Below are positions 43,613 to 53,329 of a stretch of DNA of 64,000 nucleotides, one piece after another. The notes beneath the pieces were generated by a model. That model saw only the letters and a list, made by a program, of their open reading frames with translations. It was not told the origin of the DNA and ran no database searches. A program made the position numbers and the translations under genes. The DNA is from Anaerofustis stercorihominis DSM 17244 (GTDB taxonomy: Bacteria; Bacillota; Clostridia; Eubacteriales; Anaerofustaceae), in NCBI RefSeq assembly GCF_000154825.1, contig NZ_DS560019.1, forward strand, positions 1,034,501-1,098,500, written 5' to 3'. Numbering within the stretch: position 1 is the stretch's first letter; every line of letters starts with the position of its first letter.

Positions 43613-44032
43613 ATGAGAGATAAGATAAAGACGGTAGGTAATTTGATAGATAAAGCAAGTGTGGCATTTATAGCAAGTATAGATGAAGATGGTTTCCCGA
43701 ATATGAAAGCTATGCTGGTTCCGAGGATAAGACAAGACATTAAGACATTTTATTTTACTACAAATACTTCATCAATGAGAGTCAGACAATATCTGAAAAA
43801 TGATAAGGCAAGTATTTATTTTTATGATAAAAGGTTTTTCAGAGGAGTTATGCTTGTAGGGAATATGGAAGTTTTTACAGATAAGGACAGTAAAGAACTG
43901 ATATGGCGTGAGGGAGATGAAATGTATTATCCGAAAGGTGTTACAGACGAAGATTATGCGGTCTTAAGATTTACTGCATTTAAGGGTCGTTATTATAGAA
44001 ATTTTTCAAGCGAAGATTTTAATATCGAATAA
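43613..44032 (+). CDS. Pyridoxamine 5'-phosphate oxidase-like flavin protein
   Basis: 139 residues from ATG 43613; ATG 43601 is in frame but abuts AAAAGGA. Split-barrel flavin-binding fold: SVAFIASIDEDGFPNMKAML, FYFTTNTSSMRVRQYL and RFFRGVMLVGNMEV match the general-stress/PNPOx-like group. Short family members bind FMN, F420 or heme; the cofactor cannot be told here. Single gene, convergent with the lysozyme gene. Confidence 0.85.
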   Translation: MRDKIKTVGNLIDKASVAFIASIDEDGFPNMKAMLVPRIRQDIKTFYFTTNTSSMRVRQYLKNDKASIYFYDKRFFRGVMLVGNMEVFTDKDSKELIWREGDEMYYPKGVTDEDYAVLRFTAFKGRYYRNFSSEDFNIE

Positions 44033-44060
44033 TAATAAAAAAGCACTTTAAGTTGTCTTT

Positions 44061-45725
44061 TTATTTTACTATTTTTATATATTTACTGCTTATATAACCG
44101 CTGTATTTTTTCTTCCCTTTTGTAAAAGAAATCCTATACCATTTCTTTCCTTTTTTATCCTTTTTATATCCCGTTACTTTTACCTTTTTGTTTTTAGAAA
44201 CTTTAGTAACTTTTTTATAGTTAGTACCTGCATTTTGCCTTACATAAACTTTTGAAGCTTTGATAATCCCATCAGCCTTCATTGATACCAATGTCTTTTT
44301 AACTGCTTTAGCTTTTAATGTAGGTGAATAACCTCCAAAATATAAAGATCCATTTAAAGTTCTATAAGCTCTTACTTTATATTTATAGGTTTTATTTTTA
44401 GATACTTTTTTATCTTGATATTTATTAGTTTTAAGTGTTTTATAATGTACATATCTTTTTTTCTTTGGTGAATATTTATACAGTCTATATCCGCTTGCTC
44501 CTGTTATTTTAGACCATGATAAATTGATTTTTTTTGTTGTAGATGTAGTAACTTTTAATGTTTTTACTTTTTTAGGGTCAGTAGTAACTTTTAATTGTTC
44601 AGACATCTTTCCATAGTTGTACTTTTCGTTTTCAAGTGTATAGCTTCTTATTTTATAATAGTATGTCGTTGCAGATTTTAGTTTTGTATTAGTCCAAGTT
44701 GTCGTTACATTGTTTTTTATATTTTTAATTTGTTCATATTTCTTGGATGTAGGATTATATCTGTAAATTATATAGCCGTCTGCATTGGATATTTTAGTCC
44801 AAGACATTTTTATTTTACTATCGCTATTCCCCAAATATTTAAGTGTTTTTGCAGAGTACCAGAAATTCATGTCCACTCTTCCAGAGATACCGCTTACTTT
44901 TCCGTCGGATGAATACTGCCAAAATGTATAATCTCCGTTATAAGAAGTACTTGTGCTGTAATGAGCGAGCCACACAGCATATTTTGCGTCTATAGTTTCT
45001 TTATTTAAACTGTAATTTAACATACTGTAGTTTGCATATAACATTGGAGTATATCCTGCGGCTTTTATCGTATTTAAAAATTCCATGCAGATATTTGTTG
45101 CAGCTGTTTTAGATAGTTTTGCTTGGGTGAGTCTTCCGGAAGATCCTCCAGAGTATTCATAGTCCATTACTACAGGAAGGTCCATTTTATATCCTTTTAT
45201 TTTATTTAATGTATAATTTGCTTCCTGTCTTGCTTCTGCTTTTGTTATAGCCTGTGAAAAGAAATAAACACCCACTTTTATGCCTGCCGCTTTTGCTCCG
45301 TTTATATTTTTTACAAACATGCTGTCATCAAAAATAGTTCCGCTTTTACCGTATCCTCTTGCGGCAACTCTAATAAATACATACTTTATACCCGCATTTT
45401 TTACTTTGGTCCAGTTTATATTATTATTCCAAACAGATACATCAATACCATTTACAATCACACTGCCGTCAAACTTACTGTTATGAGTGTATGTTTTGCC
45501 GGTAAAGTTACTTTTGGTTTTCGTACTCATTGTACTTTTCATAGAACCACCGCCATAAAAGTCCTTTGAAATATTTCCCTTTGCTCTGAATTGTTCCGGG
45601 TCGTCAACTGCTGTTTTTACTGTTTTGGTGTTTGCATTAGTGTTTTTTTCGCTTGCAGCTATGGGAGTAACCACTATGCTCATTATAAACATCAATGACA
45701 AGATAAATGATAGTATTTTTTTCAT
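44061..45725 (-). CDS. Secreted GH25 lysozyme with Fn3 and SH3 domains
   Basis: 554 residues. Signal peptide 1-24 (cleavage near IAA-SE). GH25 domain about 92-295, with Asp95 in GIDVSVWN and the catalytic DxE at Asp188/Glu190 (PVVMDYEY). Two fibronectin type III-like repeats follow (about 303-385, 392-475), sharing WxKI-x-A-x-GY-x-Y. The C-terminal bacterial SH3 domain (about 485-553) begins SKVYVRQNAGTNYKKVTKV and probably binds the wall. The C-terminal half is very Lys-rich. Probable autolysin or muramidase against competitors. No sorting signal. Confidence 0.92.
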   Translation of the reverse strand: MKKILSFILSLMFIMSIVVTPIAASEKNTNANTKTVKTAVDDPEQFRAKGNISKDFYGGGSMKSTMSTKTKSNFTGKTYTHNSKFDGSVIVNGIDVSVWNNNINWTKVKNAGIKYVFIRVAARGYGKSGTIFDDSMFVKNINGAKAAGIKVGVYFFSQAITKAEARQEANYTLNKIKGYKMDLPVVMDYEYSGGSSGRLTQAKLSKTAATNICMEFLNTIKAAGYTPMLYANYSMLNYSLNKETIDAKYAVWLAHYSTSTSYNGDYTFWQYSSDGKVSGISGRVDMNFWYSAKTLKYLGNSDSKIKMSWTKISNADGYIIYRYNPTSKKYEQIKNIKNNVTTTWTNTKLKSATTYYYKIRSYTLENEKYNYGKMSEQLKVTTDPKKVKTLKVTTSTTKKINLSWSKITGASGYRLYKYSPKKKRYVHYKTLKTNKYQDKKVSKNKTYKYKVRAYRTLNGSLYFGGYSPTLKAKAVKKTLVSMKADGIIKASKVYVRQNAGTNYKKVTKVSKNKKVKVTGYKKDKKGKKWYRISFTKGKKKYSGYISSKYIKIVK

Positions 45726-45895
45726 ATTTCCTCACTTTAATCCTAATAATCTATAATTTCTATATTTTATATGATAAGTATAGCATAATATCTTATTAAG
45801 TGTGCAATATAAATATAATTTAAATATTGTATGTTTTGATTTTTCTTATAATGAGAAATGAATTTTGATATTTACTTGAAGTAATTATTATACTT

Positions 45896-46765
45896 TTACA
45901 GTCCTCTCATATATTCTTCTTTTATATATTCTTTTCCTTCCAGTGCGGCATTTAATTTATTAATAAGTTCTTTTTTATCTTTATTTAAAGTTCCCTTTAA
46001 ATTTACGTAATTGGAAGCGTGGTTTGCTCTGAATACTGCATTATCACAATTTAGATTTTCAATGAGCAATTTTGTTTCTTTTAAGATGTCATATGGATCC
46101 ATTACTTTAAACGTACCTTTTTTTATTTCATTCTCTAAAGGTACTCCCGGTTCTATCATCAAAGTAAGAAGTCCTATATATTGTGGGTTCATTTTTGATA
46201 AAGTTTTTCCTGTTTCTACTGCATGTTCTTCCCATAATTCATATCCTCCAAGTCCCGATATAGCAGTGACGGATAACATGATACCTGCATTATGGATTTT
46301 ATTTGCGGCCTCGATCATTTCTTTTGACGTGACACCTTTTTTTACTCTTTTAAGTATCTTGTCGCTTCCGGATTCAAGCCCCAGATAAACCATTTTCAGT
46401 CCTTTATCCTTAAGTGTTTTTAGCTCTTCTTCGGATTTTAAGAGTATACTTTTTGCTGAAGCATAGCAAGAGATTTGTTTACATTCAGGGAAATATTCTT
46501 TTATAAAATCCAGTATTTTTATAAGCATATCAGCTTTGCATATCAGTGCATCTCCGTCCGCTAAAAATATTTTACTTATATTTTTATATAATTCTCTTGC
46601 TTCTTTAAAATCTGTTAAAATTTCATCTATATTTCTAATATGAAAATTTTTATCTTTGTACATACTGCAAAATGTACATCCATTTTGACTGCAGCCTATA
46701 GTTACCTGTACTATCAAACTTCCCGCTTCGCTGGGAGGTCTGTATACTATTCCTTGATAATTCAT
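45896..46765 (-). CDS. Radical SAM protein
   Basis: 289 residues. The cluster motif is CSQNGCTFCSMY (C-x4-C-x2-C), in the group of radical SAM proteins with this spacing (TIGCSxNxCTFC). FLADGDALIC and VYLGLESGSDKILKRVKKG are the usual SAM and substrate-binding strands. The reaction is not known for this group. ATG follows GGAG. Separate unit, followed on the minus strand by nothing until 45725. Confidence 0.85.
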   Translation of the reverse strand: MNYQGIVYRPPSEAGSLIVQVTIGCSQNGCTFCSMYKDKNFHIRNIDEILTDFKEARELYKNISKIFLADGDALICKADMLIKILDFIKEYFPECKQISCYASAKSILLKSEEELKTLKDKGLKMVYLGLESGSDKILKRVKKGVTSKEMIEAANKIHNAGIMLSVTAISGLGGYELWEEHAVETGKTLSKMNPQYIGLLTLMIEPGVPLENEIKKGTFKVMDPYDILKETKLLIENLNCDNAVFRANHASNYVNLKGTLNKDKKELINKLNAALEGKEYIKEEYMRGL

Positions 46766-46788
46766 TTAGTTCTCCTTTTTATCTATAA

Positions 46789-46816
46789 AAAAGAAAGTGA
46801 GAAAACACTTTCTTTT
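46789..46816 (-). terminator. Terminator of the DJ-1/PfpI gene
   Basis: AAAAGAAAGTG (46789-46799) and CACTTTCTTTT (46806-46816) pair; on the minus strand a T run follows. The radical SAM start lies 24 bp further on. Confidence 0.85.
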
Positions 46817-47348
46817 AGTAATATATTTCTTCTTTTGTTTCTTTTTCTGCTTTTTCGCCCATTAGCTCTTTTAAGATAGCAAATCCAAAGTCGATGGTAG
46901 CCGCGGCACTTCTTCCCGTAATGATTTTACCGTCCGTAACCACGTACTTATCTATATATGTCCCTCCGAAATCTTCGTTCATTGAAGTGAAGCAGGTATA
47001 ATTTTTATTTTTAAGGTATCCTGCTCTTCCGAGTATTGTAGGACCTGCGCAAATTGCACACATATATTTATCTTTTTTACTGAACGACTTGATTAAATTT
47101 TGTACTTTAGTACTTGCCTCTATAGCAACGTATTCGGGACCTCCCGGAAGTATCAATGCTTCATAGTCTTCTTCTTTTATTTGGGAAAATGGTTTTAGAT
47201 TAGTGCATGTGATCCCAAATCTGCCTGTCGCATCTTTATCGAGAAGTGAATATACATCTACGTCTACGCTGCCTCTTCTTAGAATGGCGAATGTTCCTAT
47301 AGCTTCTATTTCTTCAAATCCGTCTGTTATTATCATACAAACTTTCAT
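46815..47348 (-). CDS. DJ-1/PfpI family protein
   Basis: 177 residues. DGFEEIEAIGTFAILRRG opens the fold with the conserved Glu, ALILPGGPEYVAIEAS forms the middle and the nucleophile elbow is AICAGPTILG with its Cys. FGGTYIDKYVVTDGKIITGR completes the family pattern, close to the DJ-1/ThiJ group (chaperone or glyoxalase-type activities reported). Nine to ten extra acidic residues at the C-terminus. Confidence 0.9.
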   Translation of the reverse strand: MKVCMIITDGFEEIEAIGTFAILRRGSVDVDVYSLLDKDATGRFGITCTNLKPFSQIKEEDYEALILPGGPEYVAIEASTKVQNLIKSFSKKDKYMCAICAGPTILGRAGYLKNKNYTCFTSMNEDFGGTYIDKYVVTDGKIITGRSAAATIDFGFAILKELMGEKAEKETKEEIYY

Positions 47349-47465
47349 ATTTATTCTCCTTTTATTTAAACTTATTTATTATTTATGTTGTTTATATATT
47401 ATAACACTTATTTAAGTTTTAATATAATAGAAGTTGAAGTTTCATTGAATGTTCATATTGATATA

Positions 47466-48331
47466 TTATTTCCCGCCGTAGATTATTTTATCGTTTTGAG
47501 TAATGATAGGGGAGAGTTCTGTTTTATCTCCGTAAATATCATTCCTCGACAGTAAATAATTTATAAGCTGCTTTTTGCTATTGAACTTAGTTATTTGATA
47601 AGGTGCTTCCGGTCCGAACTTTTCCAAGAACAGTAAACTTTTATTGTTTTTTATAAGTACTCCCGTATGTCCAATAAACCTTAGATTATCAGAAGGGGAA
47701 TGCATGTATAGTGATATAAGAGATATATTACTTTTCTTGAACTTGATATTCTTTGATTTGAATGATTTAAGTATTTTTTGTTTGTGCTGTTTTAATGTTT
47801 TTGTTCCTTTTACATTAACGGAATTAAACAATATAGTATATTTTTTCTTATCACTTTTGGTCATTTTAAACTGCGGAGCGTTTTCTATCGCATCTACATC
47901 GAACATCATAAATGTATCATTATGATTTGCCTTCCCTTTGGTTTTAATCAAATTTTATATAATAAGAATGCACTCATCCTGCAGTTTACCTCTGGAGCAA
48001 AATCTCCGTTTTTTAGTTTCTTTGATTTAAATGTAAAGTTATCATAATTTACGGCTTTACCGTCCGTTTTTATAAATTCTTTTGCTTTAAGCTTAGATGA
48101 ACGTTTATATAAATCATTTACCCACTTAAAATATTTAACTGTTTGCTTTTTGGATACCTTGTTTTTGATTAATATTTTAGATACTTTAGTTTGTGCAGTT
48201 TTACTTAACATATTAGAGTAAGTAATAGGCTTGCTTTTAGCTCGGACATCATTTTTCGGCACTGATAAAATACTTACCGCACAAATTAAAGCCAATGCAG
48301 CGGCGATACTTTTTAAATATTTTTTCCTCAT
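47466..48331 (-). pseudogene. DUF4300 secreted protein, frameshifted
   Basis: ATG 48331 with AAGGAG upstream; signal peptide MRKKYLKSIAAALALICAV. The first frame, with ITYSNMLSKTAQTKVSKILI and ending EVNCRMSAFLLYKI, stops at 47948. The next frame continues LIKTKGKANHNDTFMMFDVD, IENAPQFKMTKSDKKKYTIL, LRFIGHTGVLIKNNKSLLFL and FGPEAPYQITKFNSK. Together they give a full DUF4300 protein of about 289 residues. One A is missing in the tract TTTT 47953-47956 (plus strand); five would restore the frame as YKNLIKTK. Function unknown; conserved NCR and GHxGV motifs suggest an NlpC-like hydrolase, which is speculation. Confidence 0.85.
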
Positions 48332-48481
48332 TTGTATACTCCTTTTTTCTGATTTTTTCAAAGTCTATCAGATGTAAGGTTTGGTATCAATGCTTGTCCG
48401 TCCTTATTAATATAATCTTCATATATTTAATAATTTCTTAAAATATTGTGATGTTGATATAAATAGATTTATTTAATAAAA

Positions 48482-48505
48482 AAAGAAAGTCATCAGACTT
48501 TCTTT
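48482..48505 (-). terminator. Terminator of the DEAD-box helicase gene
   Basis: AAAGAAAGTC (48482-48491) and GACTTTCTTT (48496-48505) pair, with T residues following on the minus strand. Confidence 0.85.
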
Positions 48506-48511
48506 TAAATA

Positions 48512-50044
48512 TTAACAACTTTGATTGGCTCTTTTATTTTTATAATTTCCGTTTGTTCTTTTCTTATTCCTGTTTGAATTTTTACTTGATGATGTTCTTC
48601 TGTTATTTTCATAGAATATTAAATCATCTTTTAAAGACTTGTTTCCATATGATTTTTGTTTTTTTCTTCTTGCATTATTTTTATTACCGTCGTTATATCT
48701 TTTTGTTTCTTTGTTTATGGAAATATCTTCGATCTTTACGATATTTTCTTTTGTTTCGCCAAAGTATAAGTTTAAGGCAGCTTTTGCTATTTGGTTTTCA
48801 CTGTATCCCAAGTCTTTTAAGTCAGATATCATTTCATCGTGTGAATTATTTTCTCTTTTAAGTGCGCTTATTATAACTGACATATTGTCTTTAGAATTCT
48901 TTGAGTTTATATCGTTCTTTGTAGGTATATCTAACTTTTTGATTTTTGAGTTGGTTTCTTTTAATATCATTTTAAGGTCGGTAACTTGTTTTCTATTATT
49001 TGTCATTGTAATAGAAGTTCCTGTTTTTCCGCCTCTTGCGGTCCTTCCTATTCTATGGATATAGTATTCGGAATTTTGAGGTATGTCATAATTTATAACA
49101 TATTCAACGTCTTTTACATCTATTCCTCTTGCCGCAACATCTGTCGCAACCAGTATTGGAGTTTTTGCATTTTTGAAATTAGACATTACTCTGCTTCTTT
49201 CGTTTTGTCTTATATCACCATGAAGACATTCTGCACTAAATCCATTTTTACGAAGGAACTTTGTAAGGTCGTCTACCATACGCTTTGTATTGCAGAAAAT
49301 GATTGTAAGCTTCGAACCGTAGTAGTGAAGGAGAAGATTTAATACTTCTTTTTTCTTTCCTTTTGGTACATCTATATAATTTTGAGCTATTTTATTTACT
49401 GTCACTTGTTCCTTATCGATTTGAATAAGTAATGGATTTTTTAAGAATGTATCTATGATATTCATTATTGCAGGCGGCATTGTTGCGGAAAACAGTACAG
49501 TCTGTCTTGTGTCCGGTGCGGTTTTTAAAATCGTATCTATATCTTCTTTGAAACCCATGCTTAACATTTCGTCTGCTTCATCAAGTACGACCATTTTTAT
49601 GTTTTGTAGTTTTAAAGTACGTCTTTTAAGATGATCTTTGATCCTTCCGGGTGTACCGATTACGATATGAGCTTTTTTAAGTTTTGAAATTTGTCTTTCC
49701 ATTGATACACCGCCGTATATATCTACGACTTTTATTTCAGGCATATATTTGGTAAGTTTCTTTATTTCTGCATATCCTTGCTGTGCCAATTCTCTTGTAG
49801 GACAGATTATCAAAACCTGTGCGGTTGGTTTTTCTTGTTCTATGTCTATTTTTTCAATGGCAGGAATTGCAAATGCTATTGTTTTTCCTGTTCCTGTCTG
49901 TGATTTTCCTATAACATCAACTCCACTTCTTATTGCGGGGATCGCTTTATTTTGGATATCTGTGGGATTTGTAAATCCCATTTCATCTAATACTCGATTT
50001 ATATCTAAGTTTATTTCGAGCTCAGAAAATGTAGTTTTGTTCAT
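48512..50044 (-). CDS. DEAD-box RNA helicase (DeaD/CshA type)
   Basis: 510 residues. Q motif GFTNPTDIQNKAIP, Walker A SQTGTGKT, PTRELAQQ, DEAD in VLDEADEMLSMG, SAT, and HRIGRTAR are all present. After the core (about 1-365) comes a linker and a Lys/Asn/Arg-rich tail (about 450-510, KKQKSYGNKSL and GNYKNKRANQ) for RNA binding. Probable role in RNA folding, ribosome assembly or decay at low temperature. AGGAGG before ATG; the leader contains a terminator (50081-50098). Confidence 0.94.
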   Translation of the reverse strand: MNKTTFSELEINLDINRVLDEMGFTNPTDIQNKAIPAIRSGVDVIGKSQTGTGKTIAFAIPAIEKIDIEQEKPTAQVLIICPTRELAQQGYAEIKKLTKYMPEIKVVDIYGGVSMERQISKLKKAHIVIGTPGRIKDHLKRRTLKLQNIKMVVLDEADEMLSMGFKEDIDTILKTAPDTRQTVLFSATMPPAIMNIIDTFLKNPLLIQIDKEQVTVNKIAQNYIDVPKGKKKEVLNLLLHYYGSKLTIIFCNTKRMVDDLTKFLRKNGFSAECLHGDIRQNERSRVMSNFKNAKTPILVATDVAARGIDVKDVEYVINYDIPQNSEYYIHRIGRTARGGKTGTSITMTNNRKQVTDLKMILKETNSKIKKLDIPTKNDINSKNSKDNMSVIISALKRENNSHDEMISDLKDLGYSENQIAKAALNLYFGETKENIVKIEDISINKETKRYNDGNKNNARRKKQKSYGNKSLKDDLIFYENNRRTSSSKNSNRNKKRTNGNYKNKRANQSC

Positions 50045-50080
50045 TTATTTCCTCCTGTACACTTACCTGCAAAATAAAAA

Positions 50081-50098
50081 ACGAGGTACACTCCTCGT
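50081..50098 (-). terminator. Intrinsic terminator in the helicase 5' leader (attenuator)
   Basis: On the minus strand ACGAGG pairs with CCTCGT over six bases and TTTTTATTTT follows. It ends about 26 bp before the helicase ribosome-binding site (AGGAGG at 50051-50056), with no other gene between it and the probable promoter region at 50100-50180. AGTGTAC occurs both in the loop side and next to the Shine-Dalgarno, so alternative pairings are possible. Confidence 0.7.
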
Positions 50099-50188
50099 TT
50101 AATTTTATATTTTTATATAAATTGCAATACGCGTAAATGTTTATTCAGTATATCATAATAGTAATAAAAAAGCAACTTTCTTTTGATT

Positions 50189-50719
50189 TTATATTTTAAT
50201 GTCTGATTGAAATGTGATTTTTACATCATTATTATTTTTTAATATGTCTGATAATTTTTCTTTGTCTTCTATATACCCTAGCCTTGTATATTTATTAAAT
50301 GTCTCAAAATCTTTATAAAATATAACGATGCAGTCAGAACCGTAGAGCATTATATCTCCCGATTTAATATTTTTTATATCCTCTTCATCTTGAGTAAGGG
50401 ATGAAGATATATAATAATATTTTTCATTTCAGTTCATTTCGTTCATATTTATCGTCATGGGAAATTGGTTTATTAGCTCTTCGGTGGAGTCACTTGTATA
50501 CAGTTTTGCAGAAAATGTGTTATTGTTTATGAAAATATCAACAGGTATCAACTCTTTGTTATTTTTCTTGTTATTTTCATATGCTAAATTTTCTGATACG
50601 GAAGGGCTGTTATTTTCTTTTCTTTGGTTTTTGTCTGTGCAGTTTTTATTGCAAGCCGTAAGAGATAATGCTATGAATATTATCAAGATTAAAGAAATTA
50701 ATATTTTTGTATTTTTCAT
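50189..50719 (-). pseudogene. Cyclophilin-like lipoprotein with in-frame TGA
   Basis: ATG 50719; signal with lipobox ALSLTACNK (Cys23 approx.). VDIFINNNTFSAKLYTSDST and INQFPMTINMNEMN lead to TGA at 50431-50429. Beyond it the same frame goes on for 79 codons: NEKYYYISSSLTQDEEDI, KSGDIMLYGSDCIVIFYKDF, NKYTRLGYIEDKEKL, ending at TAA 50191-50189. This is the complete cyclophilin-like-2 fold. Related proteins have Gly at the stop position (GGA), so a single G-to-T change explains it. Nonsense mutation or sequence error. Last gene of the LysR-linked cluster. Confidence 0.82.
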
Positions 50720-50732
50720 TTATTATTTACCT

Positions 50733-51275
50733 TTAAACATTTTTACCCATATCATATGCTGATTTAAGAATATCGGATAAAGCACTGATACTTGAGGATT
50801 CGTCTGCCCCCGTACCTTTAATGACACCTTTTAGACTTGCTTTTTCAAAGCAGTCGATCCAGCCTTGTAATCCTTTTAACGCCCCGTCCATTGACCTTTT
50901 GTCCGTGTCTGCCGAAGCAGCCAATAAGTATATGTCTCTAAATGAATAGTCTGAGGGGAACAAAGGATTAGACCTGTCAAGCAATACTTTCATTTGTCCC
51001 GACATTTCATAGAAATATATAGGTGTTGAAAAGACAATTACATCTGACGTTAACATTTTATCTATTATTTCCTTAACCTCATCATTGATTATACATTTTT
51101 GAGTTTTTTGACAGGCTAAACAACCTATGCAAAAATTTATTTTCTTATCTTTTAAGCTTATTATTTCAACCTCATTTTCTGCTTCAACCGCACCTTTCTT
51201 GAATTCCTCTGCAAGGATTTGTGAATTACTGTTTTTTCTGAGGCTTGTTGAAATAATCAAAACTTTTTTATTCAT
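50733..51275 (-). CDS. NADPH-dependent FMN reductase / flavodoxin-like protein
   Basis: 180 residues, flavodoxin fold. FMN-binding loop STSLRKNSNSQILAEEFKKG, then FCIGCLACQKTQKCIINDE with Cys residues usual for iron-sulfur flavoprotein relatives, and STPIYFYEMSGQMKVLLDR. Reduces FMN or quinone-like compounds; physiological substrate unknown. Follows the acetyltransferase by 14 bp in the LysR-linked cluster. Confidence 0.88.
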   Translation of the reverse strand: MNKKVLIISTSLRKNSNSQILAEEFKKGAVEAENEVEIISLKDKKINFCIGCLACQKTQKCIINDEVKEIIDKMLTSDVIVFSTPIYFYEMSGQMKVLLDRSNPLFPSDYSFRDIYLLAASADTDKRSMDGALKGLQGWIDCFEKASLKGVIKGTGADESSSISALSDILKSAYDMGKNV

Positions 51276-51289
51276 ATTAATTCTCCTGT

Positions 51290-51862
51290 TTATTTTTTAT
51301 CTATACTCTTAATGACTTTTGCGGGAACTCCGCCTTCAATAACATTTTGCGGAACGTCTTTGGTGACTACCGCACCTGCGGCTATTACCGAATTATCTCC
51401 TATGGTTACTCCGGGAACGATTGTCGCATTAGCACCTATCCATACATTTTTTCCTATTACAACTTTAGACGGATGTGTGGTGCTTCTTTCTTTGGGATTA
51501 AAATCATGATTAAGTGTGGCTATTACTACATTATGCCCAATAAAGGCTCCGTCACCGATCGTGATACCTCCTTGGTCCTGAAAGCAGCAGCCTGAATTTA
51601 TGAAGACATTTTTACCGATGGTTATATTTTTCCCGCAGTCTGTGTAGAAAGGCGGGAACATTCCGAAGCTGTCGTCCACGGGTTTACCTGTAAGCTCGGA
51701 AAACAGTTCACGAATTTCTCTAGGTGTATTGTAAGAATTGTTTAGCTTTGTTGTGATTTTCATGGCTTCGTTACTAAGTTTTATCATATATTCATGAGTA
51801 TTGGAGGCCTTCGGTATGGGTAACTCGTCATTTACGTGTTCTAAAAATTTTTCTAAATCCAT
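51290..51862 (-). CDS. Maltose/galactoside O-acetyltransferase family protein
   Basis: 190 residues from ATG 51862 (GGAGAT upstream), not the longer frame. An N-terminal Mac domain ([20 protein letters not shown]) is followed by left-handed hexapeptide repeats: [36 protein letters not shown] (active-site His in NHD) and [20 protein letters not shown]. Transfers acetyl from acetyl-CoA to a sugar. Starts 22 bp after the alcohol dehydrogenase stop. Confidence 0.9.
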   Translation of the reverse strand: MDLEKFLEHVNDELPIPKASNTHEYMIKLSNEAMKITTKLNNSYNTPREIRELFSELTGKPVDDSFGMFPPFYTDCGKNITIGKNVFINSGCCFQDQGGITIGDGAFIGHNVVIATLNHDFNPKERSTTHPSKVVIGKNVWIGANATIVPGVTIGDNSVIAAGAVVTKDVPQNVIEGGVPAKVIKSIDKK

Positions 51863-51884
51863 ATTCTTATCTCCGATTTGTTTT

Positions 51885-53063
51885 CTAACGATATGATTTT
51901 CTAAAGATTTCTGCACAGTCTTCATGAGTCATTTCACATGGATTTGCGAGGAACAATCCGCCCATTGTTTCCCTTGCATTTGTAGCAAGAGTATCCGCTT
52001 CGTCAATAGTAAATCCGTAATTGCTCATCTTAAGGTTTTCTACGTTACATTCTTTTTGTAGGTTGTATAAAGCCGTAAGGAAATCTTCCGGTTTATCTGC
52101 GTCTTTTATTCCCATTACTTTCGCCATTTTAATAAACTGTTCGTCACAGGCGTGTTTATCGATAAAGAATTTATAGAATTCATTTGAAATCATAATAAGT
52201 CCCGCACCGTGAGGTAAATTGCTGTGATAAGCACTCATTGCGTGTTCCATGGAATGTTTTGCCGTTGTGCTTGTAAGCTGCATCGTTATTCCTGCCATGG
52301 TACTTGCGTAAGCAACTCTTTCTCTTGCTTCGATATCATTCCCGTTCTTTACTGCAATAGGGAGGTATTTTGCTATATTTTCAATAGCGGATAATGCTAT
52401 GGTTTCGCTTAAGATATTTATGTCTTTGCTTATCATTACTTCCGTGTTGTGAAACAGTGCGTCAAAACCTTGGTATGCGGTGTATTTTGCAGGTACTGTC
52501 AGCATTAATGTCGGGTCGACTATAGAAAGAACGGGATTTAGTTCGGGAACTCCTCCGAAACCTATTTTTTCATTTGCTTCATTGTTGCTTATAACTCCCC
52601 AGCAGTTTATTTCGGAACCTGTTCCCGAGGTGGTTGCTATTGTTACGATTGGTAGAGGTTTACTTATAAGCGGCTTAGCTTTACCTGTACCTCCTGCAAC
52701 ATAGTCCCATAAATCTCCCGGATTGGTAGCCATTGCCGCAACTGCTATAGAAGAGTCCAGTACCGCACCTCCTCCGAGAGCTACTATGAAATCACAGCTA
52801 TTTTTTTTTGCTGTTGAAGCCGCTTCCATAACAACTTCTTTTGTTGGGTTTTCGTGAATATTAGCACATAAAGTGTACTCCACCCCTGCTTCTTCCAGTT
52901 GTTTTTGAACCTTATTTAGCGTTCCGTTTTCCCTTGTTGATTTTCCGTTTGAAATAAGCAGTAAAGCTTTCTTACCCGGTAATTTTTGTTTGCCTAGTTC
53001 GTTCAACATTCCCGTTCCGAACAATAAGTTTGTCGATGTAAATAAATTAAAATTCATGTTCAT
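51885..53063 (-). CDS. Iron-containing alcohol dehydrogenase
   Basis: 392 residues, group III alcohol dehydrogenase (YqhD/BDH-like). [13 protein letters not shown] is the NAD(P) loop, [10 protein letters not shown] the next conserved part, and the metal ligands lie in [13 protein letters not shown] (Asp, His) and [22 protein letters not shown] (several His). AGGAG lies before ATG. Probably reduces aldehydes with NADPH; induced through the adjacent LysR regulator. Confidence 0.93.
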   Translation of the reverse strand: MNMNFNLFTSTNLLFGTGMLNELGKQKLPGKKALLLISNGKSTRENGTLNKVQKQLEEAGVEYTLCANIHENPTKEVVMEAASTAKKNSCDFIVALGGGAVLDSSIAVAAMATNPGDLWDYVAGGTGKAKPLISKPLPIVTIATTSGTGSEINCWGVISNNEANEKIGFGGVPELNPVLSIVDPTLMLTVPAKYTAYQGFDALFHNTEVMISKDINILSETIALSAIENIAKYLPIAVKNGNDIEARERVAYASTMAGITMQLTSTTAKHSMEHAMSAYHSNLPHGAGLIMISNEFYKFFIDKHACDEQFIKMAKVMGIKDADKPEDFLTALYNLQKECNVENLKMSNYGFTIDEADTLATNARETMGGLFLANPCEMTHEDCAEIFRKSYR

Positions 53064-53084
53064 AATAAAATCTCCTAAATTTTT

Positions 53085-53306
53085 TTAATATATTTGTTTC
53101 TTCATTTTATAAATCAAATAGTCGAGACAATCGATCATTTTGTAACTATCATGGATTTGATTTATAAGTGAAGTCCTGTGCATTGAAAGAAGCCTAAGTT
53201 GTCCTTGATGGTTGCCGTATTTTTCAAATTTGATATACTTTGTTATGAAATCATCATTACAGCCCGCATCTTTTAGATTTTGAATAATATCAAGTTTACT
53301 TTTCAT
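53085..53306 (-). CDS. Small helical protein linked to LysR/oxidoreductase clusters
   Basis: 73 residues, GGAGG seven bases before ATG. LKDAGCNDDFITKYI and GQLRLLSMHRTSLINQIHDS followed by IDCLDYLIYKMKK. Proteins of this size and shape commonly precede NADPH oxidoreductase genes next to LysR regulators in Firmicutes, from general knowledge of such loci. Function unknown. First gene of the minus-strand cluster, 21 bp before the alcohol dehydrogenase. Confidence 0.75.
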   Translation of the reverse strand: MKSKLDIIQNLKDAGCNDDFITKYIKFEKYGNHQGQLRLLSMHRTSLINQIHDSYKMIDCLDYLIYKMKKQIY

Positions 53307-53329
53307 AATAATGCCTCCTTCTTAATTAA

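Noticed and set aside
50429-50431. TGA read as Gly or another amino acid in this organism
   Set aside because: Intact genes end normally in TGA, for example accD at 11431-11433 and HAD 3 at 24750-24752.
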